A DNA stretch of 64,000 nucleotides from Bromus sterilis (GCA_950022295.1 OX465596.1:128258501-128322500), one strand, 5' to 3'. Shown: positions 45,763 to 58,979, counted from the first letter of the stretch. The notes: generated by a model not told the origin, from the letters alone. Made by a program: numbers and translations.

Positions 45763-46724
45763 TGACTCCAGAAGTCCATCATATGAAGCTTCTTCATGCG
45801 ATTTTCACCAATATGACCAAGTCGACAATGCCACATCTTCATGTGTTCTTCGCCACTAGGTTTTAATATTTTGGCCTCTACGATATCAATATGAAGTATA
45901 TCACAATCGAGGTTAAGAATGAATAAGTCATTTTTCTCTGGTGTGTGAACATAAAACACATCATCCTTATAAATCGCACAACCAATTGTATCTGACTTAA
46001 AAGAATAGTGGTCTCGCTTCAAGAAAGAACCACTAACGATGTTCACACTCAATGCGGGTACATAGTAGCACTTATTCAAAATCAAAACTAATCCCGAAGG
46101 GAGACTAAGATACTTCGTGCCGAACGCCACCACTTCAATCTGACAGCCGTTTCCCACTCGCATCATCACTTCATCTTTCATCAAGCGTCGCCTATTCCGT
46201 AGCCCCTGAGAGGAGTTAGAAATATGAGCAACAGATCCTGTATCAAATATCCAGGATTTTTTCCCAGCGCTTGTTAAGAAAAGATCAATAACGTGTATAT
46301 CAAATATACCTTTGTCTCTTTTGACAATCTTGCCAGCCTTCTTATCCTCTAGGTACTTGGGGCAGTTGCGTTTCCAGTGACCATCACCCTTGCAGTAGAA
46401 GCACTCAACGCCTGGCTTGGGTCCAGGTTTGGGTGCCTTACGAGGAGTGACAACTGGATTATCACCCTTCTTCGGGCTTCCCTTCTTTCCCTTCTCCTTC
46501 TTGCCAGACTTCTTGAATTCAACGGTCTTGTTGACCATGAATACAACATGCTCCTTCTTGATCTCAACCTCAGCAGTTTTCAGCATGGAGAACAACTCAG
46601 AAGGGGTCTTAGTCATCCCCTCCATGTTGTAGTTCAACACAAAGCCTTTGTAGCTAGGGGGCAGCGATTGCAGCACCCTATCAACAGAAAGTTCATCTGG
46701 AATTTGACATTCCAGAGCATTCAA
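45711..46724 (-). pseudogene. Copia gag end, zinc knuckle and protease
   Basis: Gag C-terminal half with the CCHC knuckle CFYCKGDGHWKRNCP, a lysine-rich spacer, the aspartic protease signature WIFDTGS and the GAG-pre-integrase segment MWHCRLGHIG. It follows a frameshift near 46727 and leads into another near 45775. Confidence 0.92.
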
Positions 46725-47164
46725 GCGTTAACGTAGCCAGACATCTTGACCACGTGCTCACTAACACTGATATGCTCATCCATCTTTGCTGAGAAGAAAG
46801 CTTCAGAAGCCTCAGAACGCTTAGCCCTGGCTTGGGGTGCAAAGACGGCCTTGAGTTCGGTGATTATCTCATATGCACCCATCCTCTCAAAGCGTTTCTG
46901 CAGCTCAGCCTCCAGGGAGTAAAGCATTCCACTCTGGACAAGGTTGTAATCATCCGTCTTGGAGAGGTAGACATTCTTCTCATCCTAACTAGCGTCTGCT
47001 GGTGGTTCGTCACCTAACGCGACCTCTAGTACGTATGCCATCTTGAGGGGAATGAGGAGAATCCTCAGAGTGCGGAACCAGTTGGTGAAGTTTGACCCAT
47101 CGGTTTTCAGTTTGTCTTTGTCTAGGAATGACCCTAAGTTGAATGAGGGGCGAGGTGCAGCCAT
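46721..47164 (-). pseudogene. Copia gag N-terminal half
   Basis: Starts at ATG 47164-47162 (MAAPRPSFNLGSF) and carries the UBN2/retrotransposon gag region (LQKRFERM). It has a TAG at 46985-46987 and a frameshift near 46727. The start is chosen because it matches the usual Angela-type gag beginning and is the first ATG of that frame. Confidence 0.9.
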
Positions 47165-48107
47165 CTACAATGGTTATTTGCAAAACACATATTTAGACTT
47201 TGTTCATAATTGGAGTTCAATTTTAATTAATTCTAAAACTCCCACTTAGTTAAACATATCTCCAAATTTACTAAGTGATTAACATAATCCTAGTTTGACA
47301 GATCATCCTCGAATATCACACGGCCGATGACACATCTCCCTAGGTAGGCCATCATGCCAATCATATCCGTTATATGACTCATGCTTAACCTTTCGGTCAT
47401 CCGTATCCCAAACTCATCTCTACATATGTCAAGCCTACTAGTCGAACCTTAGTGTATGGTTGTTCAGCAAGGCCATATCTGCATATGCAAGGCTTGCCAA
47501 ACCCAACCTCATGCGATCGCTAATGTATGTATGACACCCGATCGTCACGACCTGCCTATCATAAAGAGATCCTTCTAGGCGGTGCCCACTAAGGGAGAAT
47601 ACAATCATGGTATTGAGAGAGATTATCCTATCATGCTACCGTCGCATATCTAGCATATTAGCAAGAAAGGAAGTAAAACTGTAAATCATACAAGCTATGA
47701 TCCCCCCTTACATGCAAATTAAAGTTAAAATGCCTTCTACTTTATCTTTTGCAAGTTATACGTGGCTGCTAAGGGGTTTCGAGAGAGAATTGCTTACTAT
47801 CCTGCGAAAACAAGCCACAACACCAATCCTGCAATCGTCTTTATTACACCCCTGTCGGGGCCCTCCGTTGCAAACGTCTTCGCGTCGCTAATGTTAGAGA
47901 GACAGACACCCCCCAGCCACTTATATGGTACAAGCCATATGTCAAGCGTGGAACCAGTCTCGCGTAAACGCGTAAGGTCGGTCGGGGCCGCTTCATCAGG
48001 ACATTGCCGCAACGCTAAACGAGTACAAGTGGGAGGGTAACAATTGGAGAATTGATGCCCACATCCTAGATGTGTTCTACCCGTACAATACATCTACACA
48101 TAGCCTT
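47165..48107 (-). other. Untranslated leader of the Copia element
   Basis: About 940 bp between primer site and gag start, AT-rich, with no coding motif. Long leaders are usual in the BARE/Angela group and carry dimerisation/packaging signals there; none is directly identifiable here. Confidence 0.8.
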
Positions 48108-48120
48108 GCTCATGATACCA
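48108..48120 (-). promoter_or_regulatory. Primer binding site of the Copia element
   Basis: Minus strand TGGTATCATGAGC, the variant initiator tRNA-Met site of BARE/Angela-type elements, one base from the LTR edge at 48122. Confidence 0.9.
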
Positions 48121-48121
48121 C

Positions 48122-49792
48122 TGTTGTGGATCGGTGCAGAAAACAAAAATTTTCCTACCTACGAGTCCCAAACCCAAGATCTATGCTATGCTGATGTATG
48201 TAATGGAAGGAATCGGTGTTCATACCTTTGAAGACCGAAAGAGGGAAACGTTCCTCGAACATGGTTGGCGTAGACTCTGATCCTACGACCTCCCTGTTGT
48301 GTTGAAGAACCTCAGATGATGAAGTAGCACCACACGTGTAGTGCCTCGCGGGATTACACACGTACGGTGCAACCGACGTCCCTCCGGGCTCCGAACCAGA
48401 AGAGCAGCGGAAAGAAGTTTGATCCGGATCCCGATTCCGGCAGCGCGACGGCGTTCGGATGATGGTGAAACCGCCAACCAGGTGTAAACTCCAAACCAGT
48501 GGAGTCCGCTCTAGGTCCGAGAAAGAGAGAGAGAGAGAAACTCAATGTTGTGTTGAAAAAGGCACCCCACCCCTCCTTATATAGGACAAGGAGGGAGTCC
48601 ACGCCCTCCCCTTCCCCCATGTGGGACAAACCCCCCAGGGGGGGGGGAGTGGTGCGGCTAGGAGGGGGGATGGGCCCCTCCCTTTGCGCCAAGCCCAAGG
48701 GGGGAGGCTCCCCCTTCCCCTCATGGGCCTTTTAAGGCCCAAATACCTTTTCACCTTTTTAATTAATTATTTAAATCATTTTTTATATTTAATTCTTTCA
48801 ATTAAATAATAAAACATATTTAAACATTAATATATATTATTTTGAACCTTTCAAAATATCCGGAACAGCTTCCGGCACCTCCCAGTACATTTCTGGTGTT
48901 TTCTCTCTTTTCACCGATGATCCCGAATCAATCCTTAATGCATCGATTGCCCTTAAGTGTGACACCCTACGGTCCGGGAAACAGTAGACATGATCGAGAC
49001 ACTCTCTGACCAATGACCATCATGTGGGATCTGGTTACAATCCTTGATGTGCCCCTACGCTTCCATCGAATAAACTTCATCGTTGTTGAACCGTTAATAA
49101 TATGACTTGATTTTGTGCTTCGGTACTATGTTTGTCCGAGGTATGATCGTCGGTATCCAATACCTAGTTCTTCCTCGTCTCCGACATAACATGTTTACTC
49201 GTCTGTGAATATTACATCTCTTGTGACCTAGTCACTTTCTTGCAAGCTATTGATGCAACACCACCGAGTGGGCCCAGAGTACCTATCCGTCACTCGGATT
49301 GAAAAATCCCGCTCTGATCTATTTCATACTCCTCAACATATCTACTTCGGAATACCCAAGATACACCTTTTCAGTTACCATGTTTCAGTGTAACGGTTAA
49401 TGCACTCAAAGCATCCTAATAGATAGCAATTATGTATGATCATCACGGTCTAAGGATTCAGTCACTATGTTATTAAGTCATCGCAATGCTGAACTTATGT
49501 GACTTGATCACACTTCAATGCTTAAGGTGGGTGTGTGTCCATCACATCATTCTCCTAATGATATGAACTCATTGTCAATAGACTATTATGTTCTCATGAT
49601 CAGTAAACCTTGATCATCAATTGCCCAATGAGCTAGTATGCCTGAGTTTAACTAGGGACTAGGAAGTTATATATCACACGTGTATTAATGTTTCCGCTTA
49701 ATACAGTTCTAGCACAATATATAATGTATTATGAACAAACAGATATGTGACAAATATATTTATTAATTATCCTCTAGGGCACATATCCAACA
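48122..49792 (-). repeat. 5' LTR of the Copia element
   Basis: 1671 bp, paired with 41470-43096. It drives transcription toward lower coordinates. A GA microsatellite lies near 48526-48538. Confidence 0.95.
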
Positions 49793-51811
49793 CAATCATC
49801 AGTTGATCCCTATGAATTCATTCTTCCGTCTTAGACGTCATTCCGGACATGAGATGGATATCGGTAAATCACACCTTGGTTGATTGTCCCTATAATTCCA
49901 TTCAACTTACTCATCTTTTGATCGGAGCGTTCGCTCCCGATCCTATATTCAGGAAATCATAATTCCTTTGAATTCAATCATCGAATTATTCGATGCTTTT
50001 ATCATCTGATGCCTTCGCATTCCGTATTTTATGTTTGAGTACTGATGCTAACACTAGACTCTCTATAAGCCCCCTGACCTTTTGGTGGATTACTACCTAC
50101 CATCCCCTTGTGTTCTAATTCATTGTGGAGTTTCCCCTGATATGAAATACCTTTGGCGAACGGTATCATCTGGTTCGTGTCATTATCCTTCTTCTTTCAA
50201 ACTTTTTTCTCTTGTTCCTATTGTTTGTCATATGGATTCGTAATATGTCTCTATGGGTTGTATCTATGCTTCATCCATCTGTGTGAACCCATGAACTTCT
50301 ACGGGTCTTACTCTACTGGTGTTATGCCAGATAAAAATTTTAACGCTACAAATTCATCGACAGCGAGAAGTGAATTAAAGGCTATGCATTAAAGAAGTGG
50401 GAGTTAACCCTGAACCTTGGTGTTCATGCCCATGGATACAATGTGGAACTTATCATGAAAGCTTCTCGTAAAGATAATTACCCCTTGGAATAATTTCTTC
50501 TGCACCTTTGATCCTCCATTCTACCTTCAAGTATTACCTCCTGGTAACTCGAGGGTATCATACCTTTGCTCTACATCTAATAGAATTTGATGAAACAATA
50601 CATTTCCCTGTCGTAACCACTCCATGGGTTCTGGGTTGTTGTCAACCGAGACCACCGAATACCTTTTTTCTTCGCCATCCTTTCGCTTGATGTTGTCGCT
50701 ATTCCATTGCATTCGCTTGAAACATCTTGACATAATGTGTCGTGCTCATCATCAACATTTTGTCTTCTCCCATGTGTCTATTGAATTCATTGTGAGAAAT
50801 ACCATCCTTGCCACCTTGATAATTTGGGTTGTCCTTGATGACATCGTTGCCCTTCCTTGGGAAGGATATACACCTGGTACTGGCGTATAATCACATTTCG
50901 TTCCTTTCCATTGGTCTGTATAATCAAATAATCACATTTTCCTTTCCATTGGTCTATTTAATCTTTCTTTTGAGCTAAGTCGTCTGAGCAGCGATAATTC
51001 CCTGCATATATAAACACTTCGGTGTACTACTTTGTCCGTACAACCTTTTACGATTGTTGATGACTTTTCGGTGACCATCGATGGACAAGAACTTTGCCAA
51101 TTGGTCCGCCTCGTCTTAATGAGAAGGAAAATGGTTCTCTTCGTCCCTCACCCTTGGCACTAATGTTTTGGCCGACATAGTTGACATGTTGTTCTCTGAC
51201 AAACCTTGCATCATGATCGCATGGAATGTCACCACCCTTCTTATTCAATGTGGGCCCATAACCCACAGTTCCACAGGATCGAAACCTGACTCTCTTGTGC
51301 CTTTTTGTTCTCGAAGTTATTCCTATTGCTTGACCTCGTATGCAACTCAAGAGTCCTCTACCTTGTGATATTCAGTTCGTTATCAGACTCAGTGCTCATG
51401 CCTGATCCCCTGGACCTTTTTCATCATCTGTCATAACCTTGGAGTAATTTTTTATCCGCTAGAAAATTCACATGCCATCTTTAATTTCTCACGATGTATT
51501 TCCTGAGTTCAACTCTAGGGATACTTTGTGTCTTATCCCCTAGGAAAATTATCGGATGCCCACCTTCCCAGACATCTGTCTTTATAATTTACCCTCCTAC
51601 CCTTGTCGTAACTACGATGAAGACCCTGAAGGAAGGATGAAAACACGTCGGGATACACTGATGCAGAGAAATGAAGACATCAATGTGAAGGATTAACTTC
51701 TTCGAGAAGGACAGCAAGCATTATAAGAATCGTTAGAATACGAAACTGAAACCTTACCCCTTACCGTACTTTTAATTCTCGGGACGAGAATTCTTTGTAG
51801 TGGTGGAGATC
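49793..51811 (+). mobile_element. Element G internal region, right part
   Basis: From the CAATC duplication (49793-49797) to the 3' LTR. It has no recognised gag, protease, RT or integrase; the longest plus-strand frames are under 100 residues and have no motif. It ends with a hairpin and polypurine tract like that of element A. G therefore depended on another element. Confidence 0.82.
51774..51811 (+). promoter_or_regulatory. Hairpin and polypurine tract of element G
   Basis: AATTCTCG (51774-51781), loop GGA, CGAGAATT (51785-51792), then TAGTGGTGGAGATC directly before the LTR start at 51812. Two stem pairs differ from element A's hairpin with both partners changed. Confidence 0.8.
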
Positions 51812-52360
51812 TGTAACACCCCGGGTGTCATGCCACTGTAACTCAACTGTAATCACCTTGTTAATGGTCATGTCATCATGATTAAGCAAGGGCTAATCAA
51901 CCTTGATCAAGTTGAGCTCAAATTTAAACCCAATTGAATTTCCAAAACAATGTGGAAATTAAACTTGACCTAAAAATTGTACAATCAATTTTATAAAATG
52001 CATAAAAGGCAGTAGATCAAGATGCTATGGTAGTGGATATTTTATATGACATTAAATAATTTTAAACAAATCAAACAGTGCCAAAATAGCCCATTTGTTC
52101 AATTGCATATTCAAAAGAAATACTAAAACAATTTATTTAATCCCCAAACTTTTTATAGCACTGCTATACTATGTAGCACTAATATAGGAGCTAGTTACAA
52201 CTTTGTATAAAATCAAATGTTGGCTAATTAAAATATAGACAGAAAAGCAAAGAAGAAAAGAAAAACAAATAAAAAGAAACATATTCTATGCCTAGGGCAA
52301 AACTCAACCAAGGCCCAACCCACACCCACTCTGCTTCCTCAGACTATTCCCCTGCTCGCT

Positions 52361-52777
52361 GTGGACATGGCCATCGAGCCACTCGTCGCCGTTGAACCCG
52401 CTCGGCCGCGTCGCTACAGTGCCTCGGGTATGGATAAGGATGCCCCGCACCCCCCTCAAAACCCTAGATCGAGAAGACGCCCCCTTTTCCCCTCTCTGCC
52501 TCACTCCCCACCCAAACCCGGTGCCGCCGTTGCCATGTACAAGTGCGCCGCCGTGGCCATCGTGCTCGCCAAGCCACGGGAGCATGTCCAAGAGCACCGC
52601 TGGGCTCCTCCATGTCGTCTCCACCCTCATGCTCGAGCCGGGACGCCGACAAGCGTCGCCAGCATTGTCATCTTCCCGCCACGGCTGCCGCCTCGCGCCG
52701 CTCGATCCTGTCGTCTCCGACCACCCCGCGCTGCCCTAGCACGCCCAAGCTCCGCGGTGAGCTCCCTGTCGTTTTGA
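52361..52777 (+). other. LTR-embedded proline/arginine-rich ORF (3' LTR of G)
   Basis: A 138-residue open frame starting MDMAIEPL, the counterpart of 26756-27286. Similar for most of its length but with a shorter end. No domain is recognised and translation is not shown. Confidence 0.3.
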
Positions 52778-54208
52778 CGCTCTCCGCGCTCGATTCCCTG
52801 CCGTAGAACGTCGTCCTCGTAGGTGCGCGCTCCGGCCGCCATCAGTCTTTCCTATCACCAGCGCTGGAGTCACCCCTCAGGCGAACTGATGGCGGGGATG
52901 TGTACGCGGTGGGACACTAGTTTGATTTACGCTTTTGCTGCTCCGTTTCGTTGCCGGAGGTGAGCTAATGCTCGTCGCCGTTCCCACTGTAGGCCGTCGT
53001 TGTACCTGCCATGGTCGGAGCAGCCTGTGCCACGCCCTGCCTCGCCACGGCCACGTCCAGTGCGTTCCTTTGGCCACCCCATGCCGCACGGGCCGCGCTC
53101 ACCCTGCCGGCCTCCGCCGCGCCCCTGCCGTGGCTCTCGCCGGCACAGCCCAGCGTCGTCGTGCCCCGGTCGTCGGCGTGGGCCCGCACGGGCTAAACCC
53201 AGTGGGTTTACCCACTGGCATGTGGACCCCCTGTCTAATTACCATGTTAAGCTAACCCCCGCACTGTGTGTCTATGACCAGTGGGGCCATACCCCCTCTA
53301 ATTACCTGAGATTAGAAATAACCAGAGAAACTTCCCCCTAAAGAGACTTACATGTGGGTTGAACCCATTAAACTAACCCCCTGGATTAATTAGAATAATT
53401 AATTATGTCTTTGTCTCCATGACACCTGGGTCCCACTTCTAAATGTTTAATTAAAATGATTTTATTAGGTAAGTAAAGCAAGATATGTGGGACCCCACTG
53501 TTATTTAAAGTTAATAAATTGATTTGTTAAAATGTGAGGCTGACCAGTGGGACCCACTGGTCAGGGTTGACCAGTCAAAGATCACTGTTGTGGATAATGT
53601 TAGGATTTAAATAATAAAAGTAATTTAGAAAATGATTTAAATTGAATTAAACTTTGAATTTGAATATCTTTTAAACCGCAAGTCAGATTCAAAAACTTTA
53701 TACATGAAAATTGATCAGAAAAATATAATGAATACGAATACGCTATCCGTATACCAACCACACCCCTAACACAATGAACATCGACATCCCCCCTCCTGCT
53801 CGTTTGCCGATAATCACCCGGGGTCGGAATTTCATCCCCGGATGAATTCCAGCTCCTAGCCTAACACTTTGTACTGCGTTAGAACACCGTTAACATTACA
53901 TATGTCATGTCATGCATCTGTTTGTATATGCTTGCTTTTTATTCACTGTTTCTCCCCCCTTATTCTCCGGTAGACCCCACTGTTGTTGTCGACTACACCG
54001 CTGTTGGGTACGACTACTTCGTCGACGTCTGTTCCCCTACCGTCAAGCTTCCAGGCAAGCAGAGTCATTCTCTTCCCCAGATATCACCTATCTTTTCCGT
54101 ACATTTCTTGCACTAGGCATTGATACTGCTGATGCTACGTTGCTTACCTATGCAATTGCATAGCCTGTCTTTGTTGCCCCTTGATGTACCTTCCTTAATT
54201 CTATGCTG

Positions 54209-54210
<2 letters not shown>

Positions 54211-54241
<31 letters not shown>
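54211..54241. repeat. (TA)n microsatellite in LTR of G
   Basis: About 15 TA units, uninterrupted. The same place in the 5' LTR (28582) received two other elements, so this copy shows the empty site. Confidence 0.95.
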
Positions 54242-54244
<3 letters not shown>

Positions 54245-55951
54245 GTAGTGAGCCCTGCGCTTTGTTAGTCAAATAGGATTAGATAGCGGGTCGTGATCAC
54301 TCAGGGGGGTGACGCGGATACAATATATTATAACTGCAATAGGTACGGTACAATGCCGACACCGCCTAAGGCCCGATAGCTCGGCTCTGCCGAGCCACCA
54401 TCAAGTGTGAACTATCAAGGAGTAATCCTTGTACTCCACTCGTTGCTGACTCTGTATAGCCGCTCTAGGTACCTGAGCAACGGTTATCCTTAAAGGTAAG
54501 AGTCGGGTGACCCAATGGTGCCTGCGAACGGTATTGCGTCGGGAACGACAGGGAGGGTACGACCGACGTTACTGGCGTGCTTGGCCCTGCTTGTATCTCA
54601 CGAGAGTTACCAAACCAGGAAAAGTCGAGCTCTACCATGACCTTGTTGTTGTCCGTTGTGTTGTTAGTAAGACAATGATAACAGTTGTCTGCGAGATAAT
54701 AATAAAATTCTAAATGGTTCGGTGGATGACTTGAGAGGCCCATTGGTCTGTACGCACTACCTTCACATGGGGTAAGGACTTATGGGCTCCCCTGCGTTGT
54801 AGTTCATTCGAAAGCTCTTCAGACGTCAGCAGTACTCCGGTCTGATTGCCAGGAAGTGGTGTGTCTTCTTCGTCCGGACAGTGTATTGGGATTTGCATTT
54901 TGCTTCACCGGCCAGACTCGCACCATGCAGGAGCGTGGAAGGGTGTGGGACCTAGACCCCTAAGTGCATAGGATATAGTCCGGCGGATGACCTCTCTGTT
55001 GAGCCTAGGATGGTTTGCGCCGTGTCGGATAGCTTTGGTGGAGCCTTTCCCTAACAAGGTGCCCGCCACCCTGGAGATCCGAGCGTGCAGGATGAACAAT
55101 AGTGCACCCCTGCAGGGAGTTTAATCTATTTGAATAGTCGTGTCCACGGTAAGAGGACGCTTTATGCTGAAGCTGGATCTTACCACTACAAACTAATACT
55201 ATTAAACTGTATGGTTCCGGGTCTTCTTCCTCGCCGGGAAGTCGAGGAAGGGAACTCGGAGGCATTTTTAATTTTTAATTATTACAACTTATTATTATAC
55301 AATGTCGCAGCAACTTCTGATGCATTGTTATTACATTCATGTTATTGTTGGCTAATCTCTCTTCATGCTGCAAGACTCGTTGGAAGATGCTAGTCTTCGA
55401 GAGGGCTAGCTTCTTATCCTTATTCCGATTTCTACGTTGTATTCCACTATATACAGACTCCCCTTTCCATTTGAAACAAATGTATAAATGCTTAGTATCG
55501 GAAGTAAGACTCGCGGGTATGCTAGATACTCACCCTTGCTTTATTTCCCCCTTTTTGTTTTTCCTGATCGTCCGGTGCAGTCGACGTTGGAGCCCAGGAG
55601 CAGGAGTACCCCTGGAGGCGGATACTACTACGTTGAGACCCCCGCTGACCAGGGCCAGGAGTAGTTTCGGAGGCTCCCAGGCAGGAGGCCTTGCCTTTTC
55701 GATCTGTATCTCTGATGTGATTTGTTTTAGCCTTCTTAAGGCAAAACTTGACAACCTATGTATGTACCCTAATCTCATGGCTTGTATAACTTATGTATTC
55801 GGCTCCATGCGACTCCCTTATCTTGTAACGTATTGGCTTATCCTTTTGTGTTTAGTGTTGTGCTGTGATATTCTCACCGTGGCACCCTAATCTCAGTCGT
55901 GTACCCTCCCTCTATGATTACTGTACACGGTCTGATTTTGGGGGCGTCACA

Positions 55952-57178
55952 TGATTTCTCTCTCCCAAAATACGATAAAACAAATTAAGCTGGCTGAACA
56001 AATTACAGATGGGCAATTGACAGAATTATAAACGCACTACAATGCTAATTATGCCACAAGAAAGTTAGAGGCTCCAAAGTATGGGTAGTACGCCAAGACA
56101 AGTAGACCATTTATTCATCAGCGTCTACTCACTAATCATCCACCTTGAGATATCTATCCAGAACATCTCGCTGGTATTAAGTTGTGAGCCCCACCCAAAG
56201 TGTAAACCCAAAGCAATAGACAACTGCATTAACAAACTATGCGTAAGGTAAATAATTCTTGCAACCGTGGTTTCAAGCACCTTTGTTTTCTGCGTGGTGG
56301 CAACAACACATCCCCTAGTCTTATGTTTTTGTCACTCAAGCTAGACATCGAGGGGGCATGAACCCACAATCAAGCATGAACGCTCCCTCTTGGACTTACT
56401 ATCTACTACTTGGCCAAAGCAATAAGAAGCAACGGAGAACATGCAAGCATTACTCAAGAATAAAATATAAAAGGAGAACCAAATATATAACTCATCACAA
56501 TCTGAACATAGTCTCATAATCCATTGGATCCCAGCAAACTCAGCATAACAATAGGAAAATTACATAAGTGACTTGATCATGTAGGGCAGCTCCCAAGGGC
56601 TAAGATTTGAGGCACAAGATTGGAGAGAAGAAATCACATAGCTACTGGGAATGGACCCATGGTCGAAGGGGGACTACTCATGGCATATCCGGGAAGCGCT
56701 TATGGTGGTGGACAAGCTACCGGAGGTCAATCCTCCCTCCGGCACGGTGCCGGGATGAGGTCTTCTGGTGCTCCCGATCTCGGAACCGCGGCGGCGACAG
56801 AACGGAGGAGAAAATTGCGATGCGGGGGTTTCTGCATCGGGAGGTAAATATAGGCCGAATGGGTCTCCAGGGGAGGGCCCCACCTTTCAGGCGGCCTCTG
56901 GGAGGGCGGCCCCTCTTTGGATGCCCTTGAGTGTTCTCGAAGCTTCTGTTGCACTGATTTTTAATATATTTTTCTTGGAATTTTTTGGGCATTGTAAATA
57001 TGGGTAAAAACTTGCAATTCACAGACATCAGCAAACAAAAACTGGCACTTGGTGCACTGAGTTAGTAGGTTAGTCCAAATATGTGTAAAAAGGTATGAAA
57101 GTGTAGAAAAACACATAGCAAAGTCACCCAAATGAGCATGGAACAAGAAAAAATTATAGATACGTTCGGGACGTATCA
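55952..57178 (-). repeat. LTR of element D, right piece
   Basis: It continues the D LTR from 26206 (TTTCTCTCTCCCAAAA here, compare 31752 in F) and ends GTATCA at 57178, the LTR start on the minus strand. The first five bases are the target duplication copy TGATT. Confidence 0.9.
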
Positions 57179-57506
57179 ACATCCCCGAGCTTAATTCCTG
57201 CTCGTCCTCGAGTAGGTAAATGTAACACAGATAATTTATGTGGTGACATGCTAACACAAATATAAGAACTTCAAAGTAAAGCAAGTAAGATATGCAATTC
57301 AAGTCAAGACAATAACAAGCAAGAGTCTATATCTAGTATTGAGACTAGCAAAGTAAGAACATAAAGGTGAAAGAGCTCTCGCTGTCCATGACTCGAATTT
57401 CTCAAAATGGTGTTTGCGTGCAAGAAGTGGGAGATGGGTTTAGAGCATAAAAATACTATATATTTTAAATGAGAACTCAATCTACTAAAACTTCACACTT
57501 GGTCTC
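57179..57506 (-). mobile_element. Element D internal region, short visible part
   Basis: The polypurine end (ACATCCCCGAGCTTAATTCC) and about 300 bp of the family's non-coding 3' region, similar to 33030-33345. It is cut at GTCTC (57502-57506) by element E, which starts at 57507. Confidence 0.85.
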
Positions 57507-58923
57507 TGATACGTCCCAAACATATCTATAATTTCTGCTTGCTCCATGCATGATTTGTGTGACTTTGCCATGTTTTGCTTGAACTTTCATACACTTTAGA
57601 TCATATTTGGACTAACCTATTAACTCGATGCACCCAGTTGCCAGATCCTGTTTTCTGCTATTTTTATATTCTGGAAAAATTATATAAAAATCAGCGTCTC
57701 GGAAGCTTCCCGAAGAACCAAGGATGGAAGGGAGTGGACCCACCAGGGCCCTTGGAGGGTCCCTGGCGCCCCCCTATGGCGCGTCGGGCACCCTCATGGC
57801 TGACCTGTGGCCCCCCTTGGTGCCCCCTTTGGCTCCTATATATTCTCCCGTCGCGAAAACCCTGATTGCAGACCCCTTTTCTCCAGAAGCAATTCCGATC
57901 TCCGCCGCCATCGCCGACAAGCTTCGGGGGACCAGAATTCCTGTGTCGGCACCTTGCCGGGACGGGAAAGTACCCCCAGATTCATCTCCATTGACATTGC
58001 TTCCTCCCTCCATGAAGAGGGAGTAGTTCCTCCTCAGGGCTGAGGTTTCTACCAGGAGCTATGTGGTCAATTCTCTCTCCGGTGATGTGATCTTCGTTGT
58101 GAACATAGTCTATGTTAATCTAGGGTGATCCCATGATATTTCCCCTTCCTCTATGTAATGGATTGATGTACTCACTTGATCTTATCTAGTATAATCCCCG
58201 AGACCATGGTGACAGCGGTCTATTGGACATAGATTAGAAGAATATTTTCATTAGTGATTTCCTCTTTTGTGTGTTGATTTAAGATTCAGAGTATCTTGAT
58301 GCTTGTCTTTGAATATCCTTCAGATATGTTGTGGTGATTGTAGTACTCTCTATGGATGGCCGCGGTGACATTGGGAAATCCATAGATTGAGAACTACGAA
58401 CTTTGAGGTGTGCTTTTGTAGCCCTACATAATTCTCGTCCTCTCTTGACCACAAAGGAATGACCTCCGAGTGCGTCTCCATTGCATGTTTTCTGGGAAAT
58501 ATCATGTGATTAGACTATGTTCATGTTGTTGAGAGTTGCTACTAGTGAAAGTATGAAGCCTAGGCCTTGTTTCCACCATTGTTACACCGTTTGTGCTCAC
58601 TTTTGTCACATGTTTGCTTTTTGCAATTTTTATTACAGATTTATATTACCTTGCTTTGCCACACCCATCACCCATATTTTACTATCTCTTCGCCGAACTA
58701 GTGCACCTATACAATTTACCATTGTATTAGGTGTGTTTGGGACACAAGAGACTTCTTGTATCATAATTGCAGGGTTGCTTGAGAGAGACCATCTTCAACC
58801 TCTACTTCCCTGAGTTCGATAAACCTTAGGTCATCCGCTTGAGAGAATTTGCTGCTGTCCTACAAACCTCTGCGGTTGGAGGCCCAACATAGTCTACAAG
58901 AATAGAAGCGTGCGTAGACATCA
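57507..58923 (+). repeat. 5' LTR of element E
   Basis: 1417 bp, TGATACGTCCC to GACATCA, followed by a tRNA-Asp primer site. It shares the start with B and F but much of the body differs, so E is a related family. The 3' LTR is beyond the window. Confidence 0.9.
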
Positions 58924-58932
58924 AGCTATTTC

Positions 58933-58950
58933 TGGCGCCATTGCCGGGGA
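58933..58950 (+). promoter_or_regulatory. Primer binding site of E (tRNA-Asp type)
   Basis: TGGCGCCATTGCCGGGGA, one base from the tRNA-Asp complement, nine bases after the LTR end. Confidence 0.9.
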
Positions 58951-58979
58951 GTTAAGCGTTGATGGTATATCTTTAGATC

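Larger units (their letters stand above)
41470..49792 (-). mobile_element. Angela/BARE-like Copia element, full length, decayed
   Basis: A complete 8323-bp Copia element on the minus strand: 5' LTR 49792-48122, primer site, leader, gag-protease-integrase-RT-RNase H, polypurine tract, 3' LTR 43096-41470. LTRs start TGTTGGATATGTGCCC and end CAACA. An exact 5-bp duplication CAATC lies at 41465-41469 and 49793-49797. Integrase before RT marks Copia; the LTR sequence and gag start point to the Angela/BARE/WIS group. The coding frame has at least five nonsense codons and several frameshifts. Confidence 0.96.
51812..55951 (+). repeat. 3' LTR of element G
   Basis: Complete 4140-bp LTR, TGTAACACCC to GGCGTCACA, followed by TGATT (55952-55956), which pairs with TGATG before the 5' LTR. 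It has GGCCCA at 52312, a CpG-rich block about 52340-53190, a (TA)n tract at 54211-54241 and the 430 bp missing from the 5' LTR (54212-54640). Confidence 0.95.
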
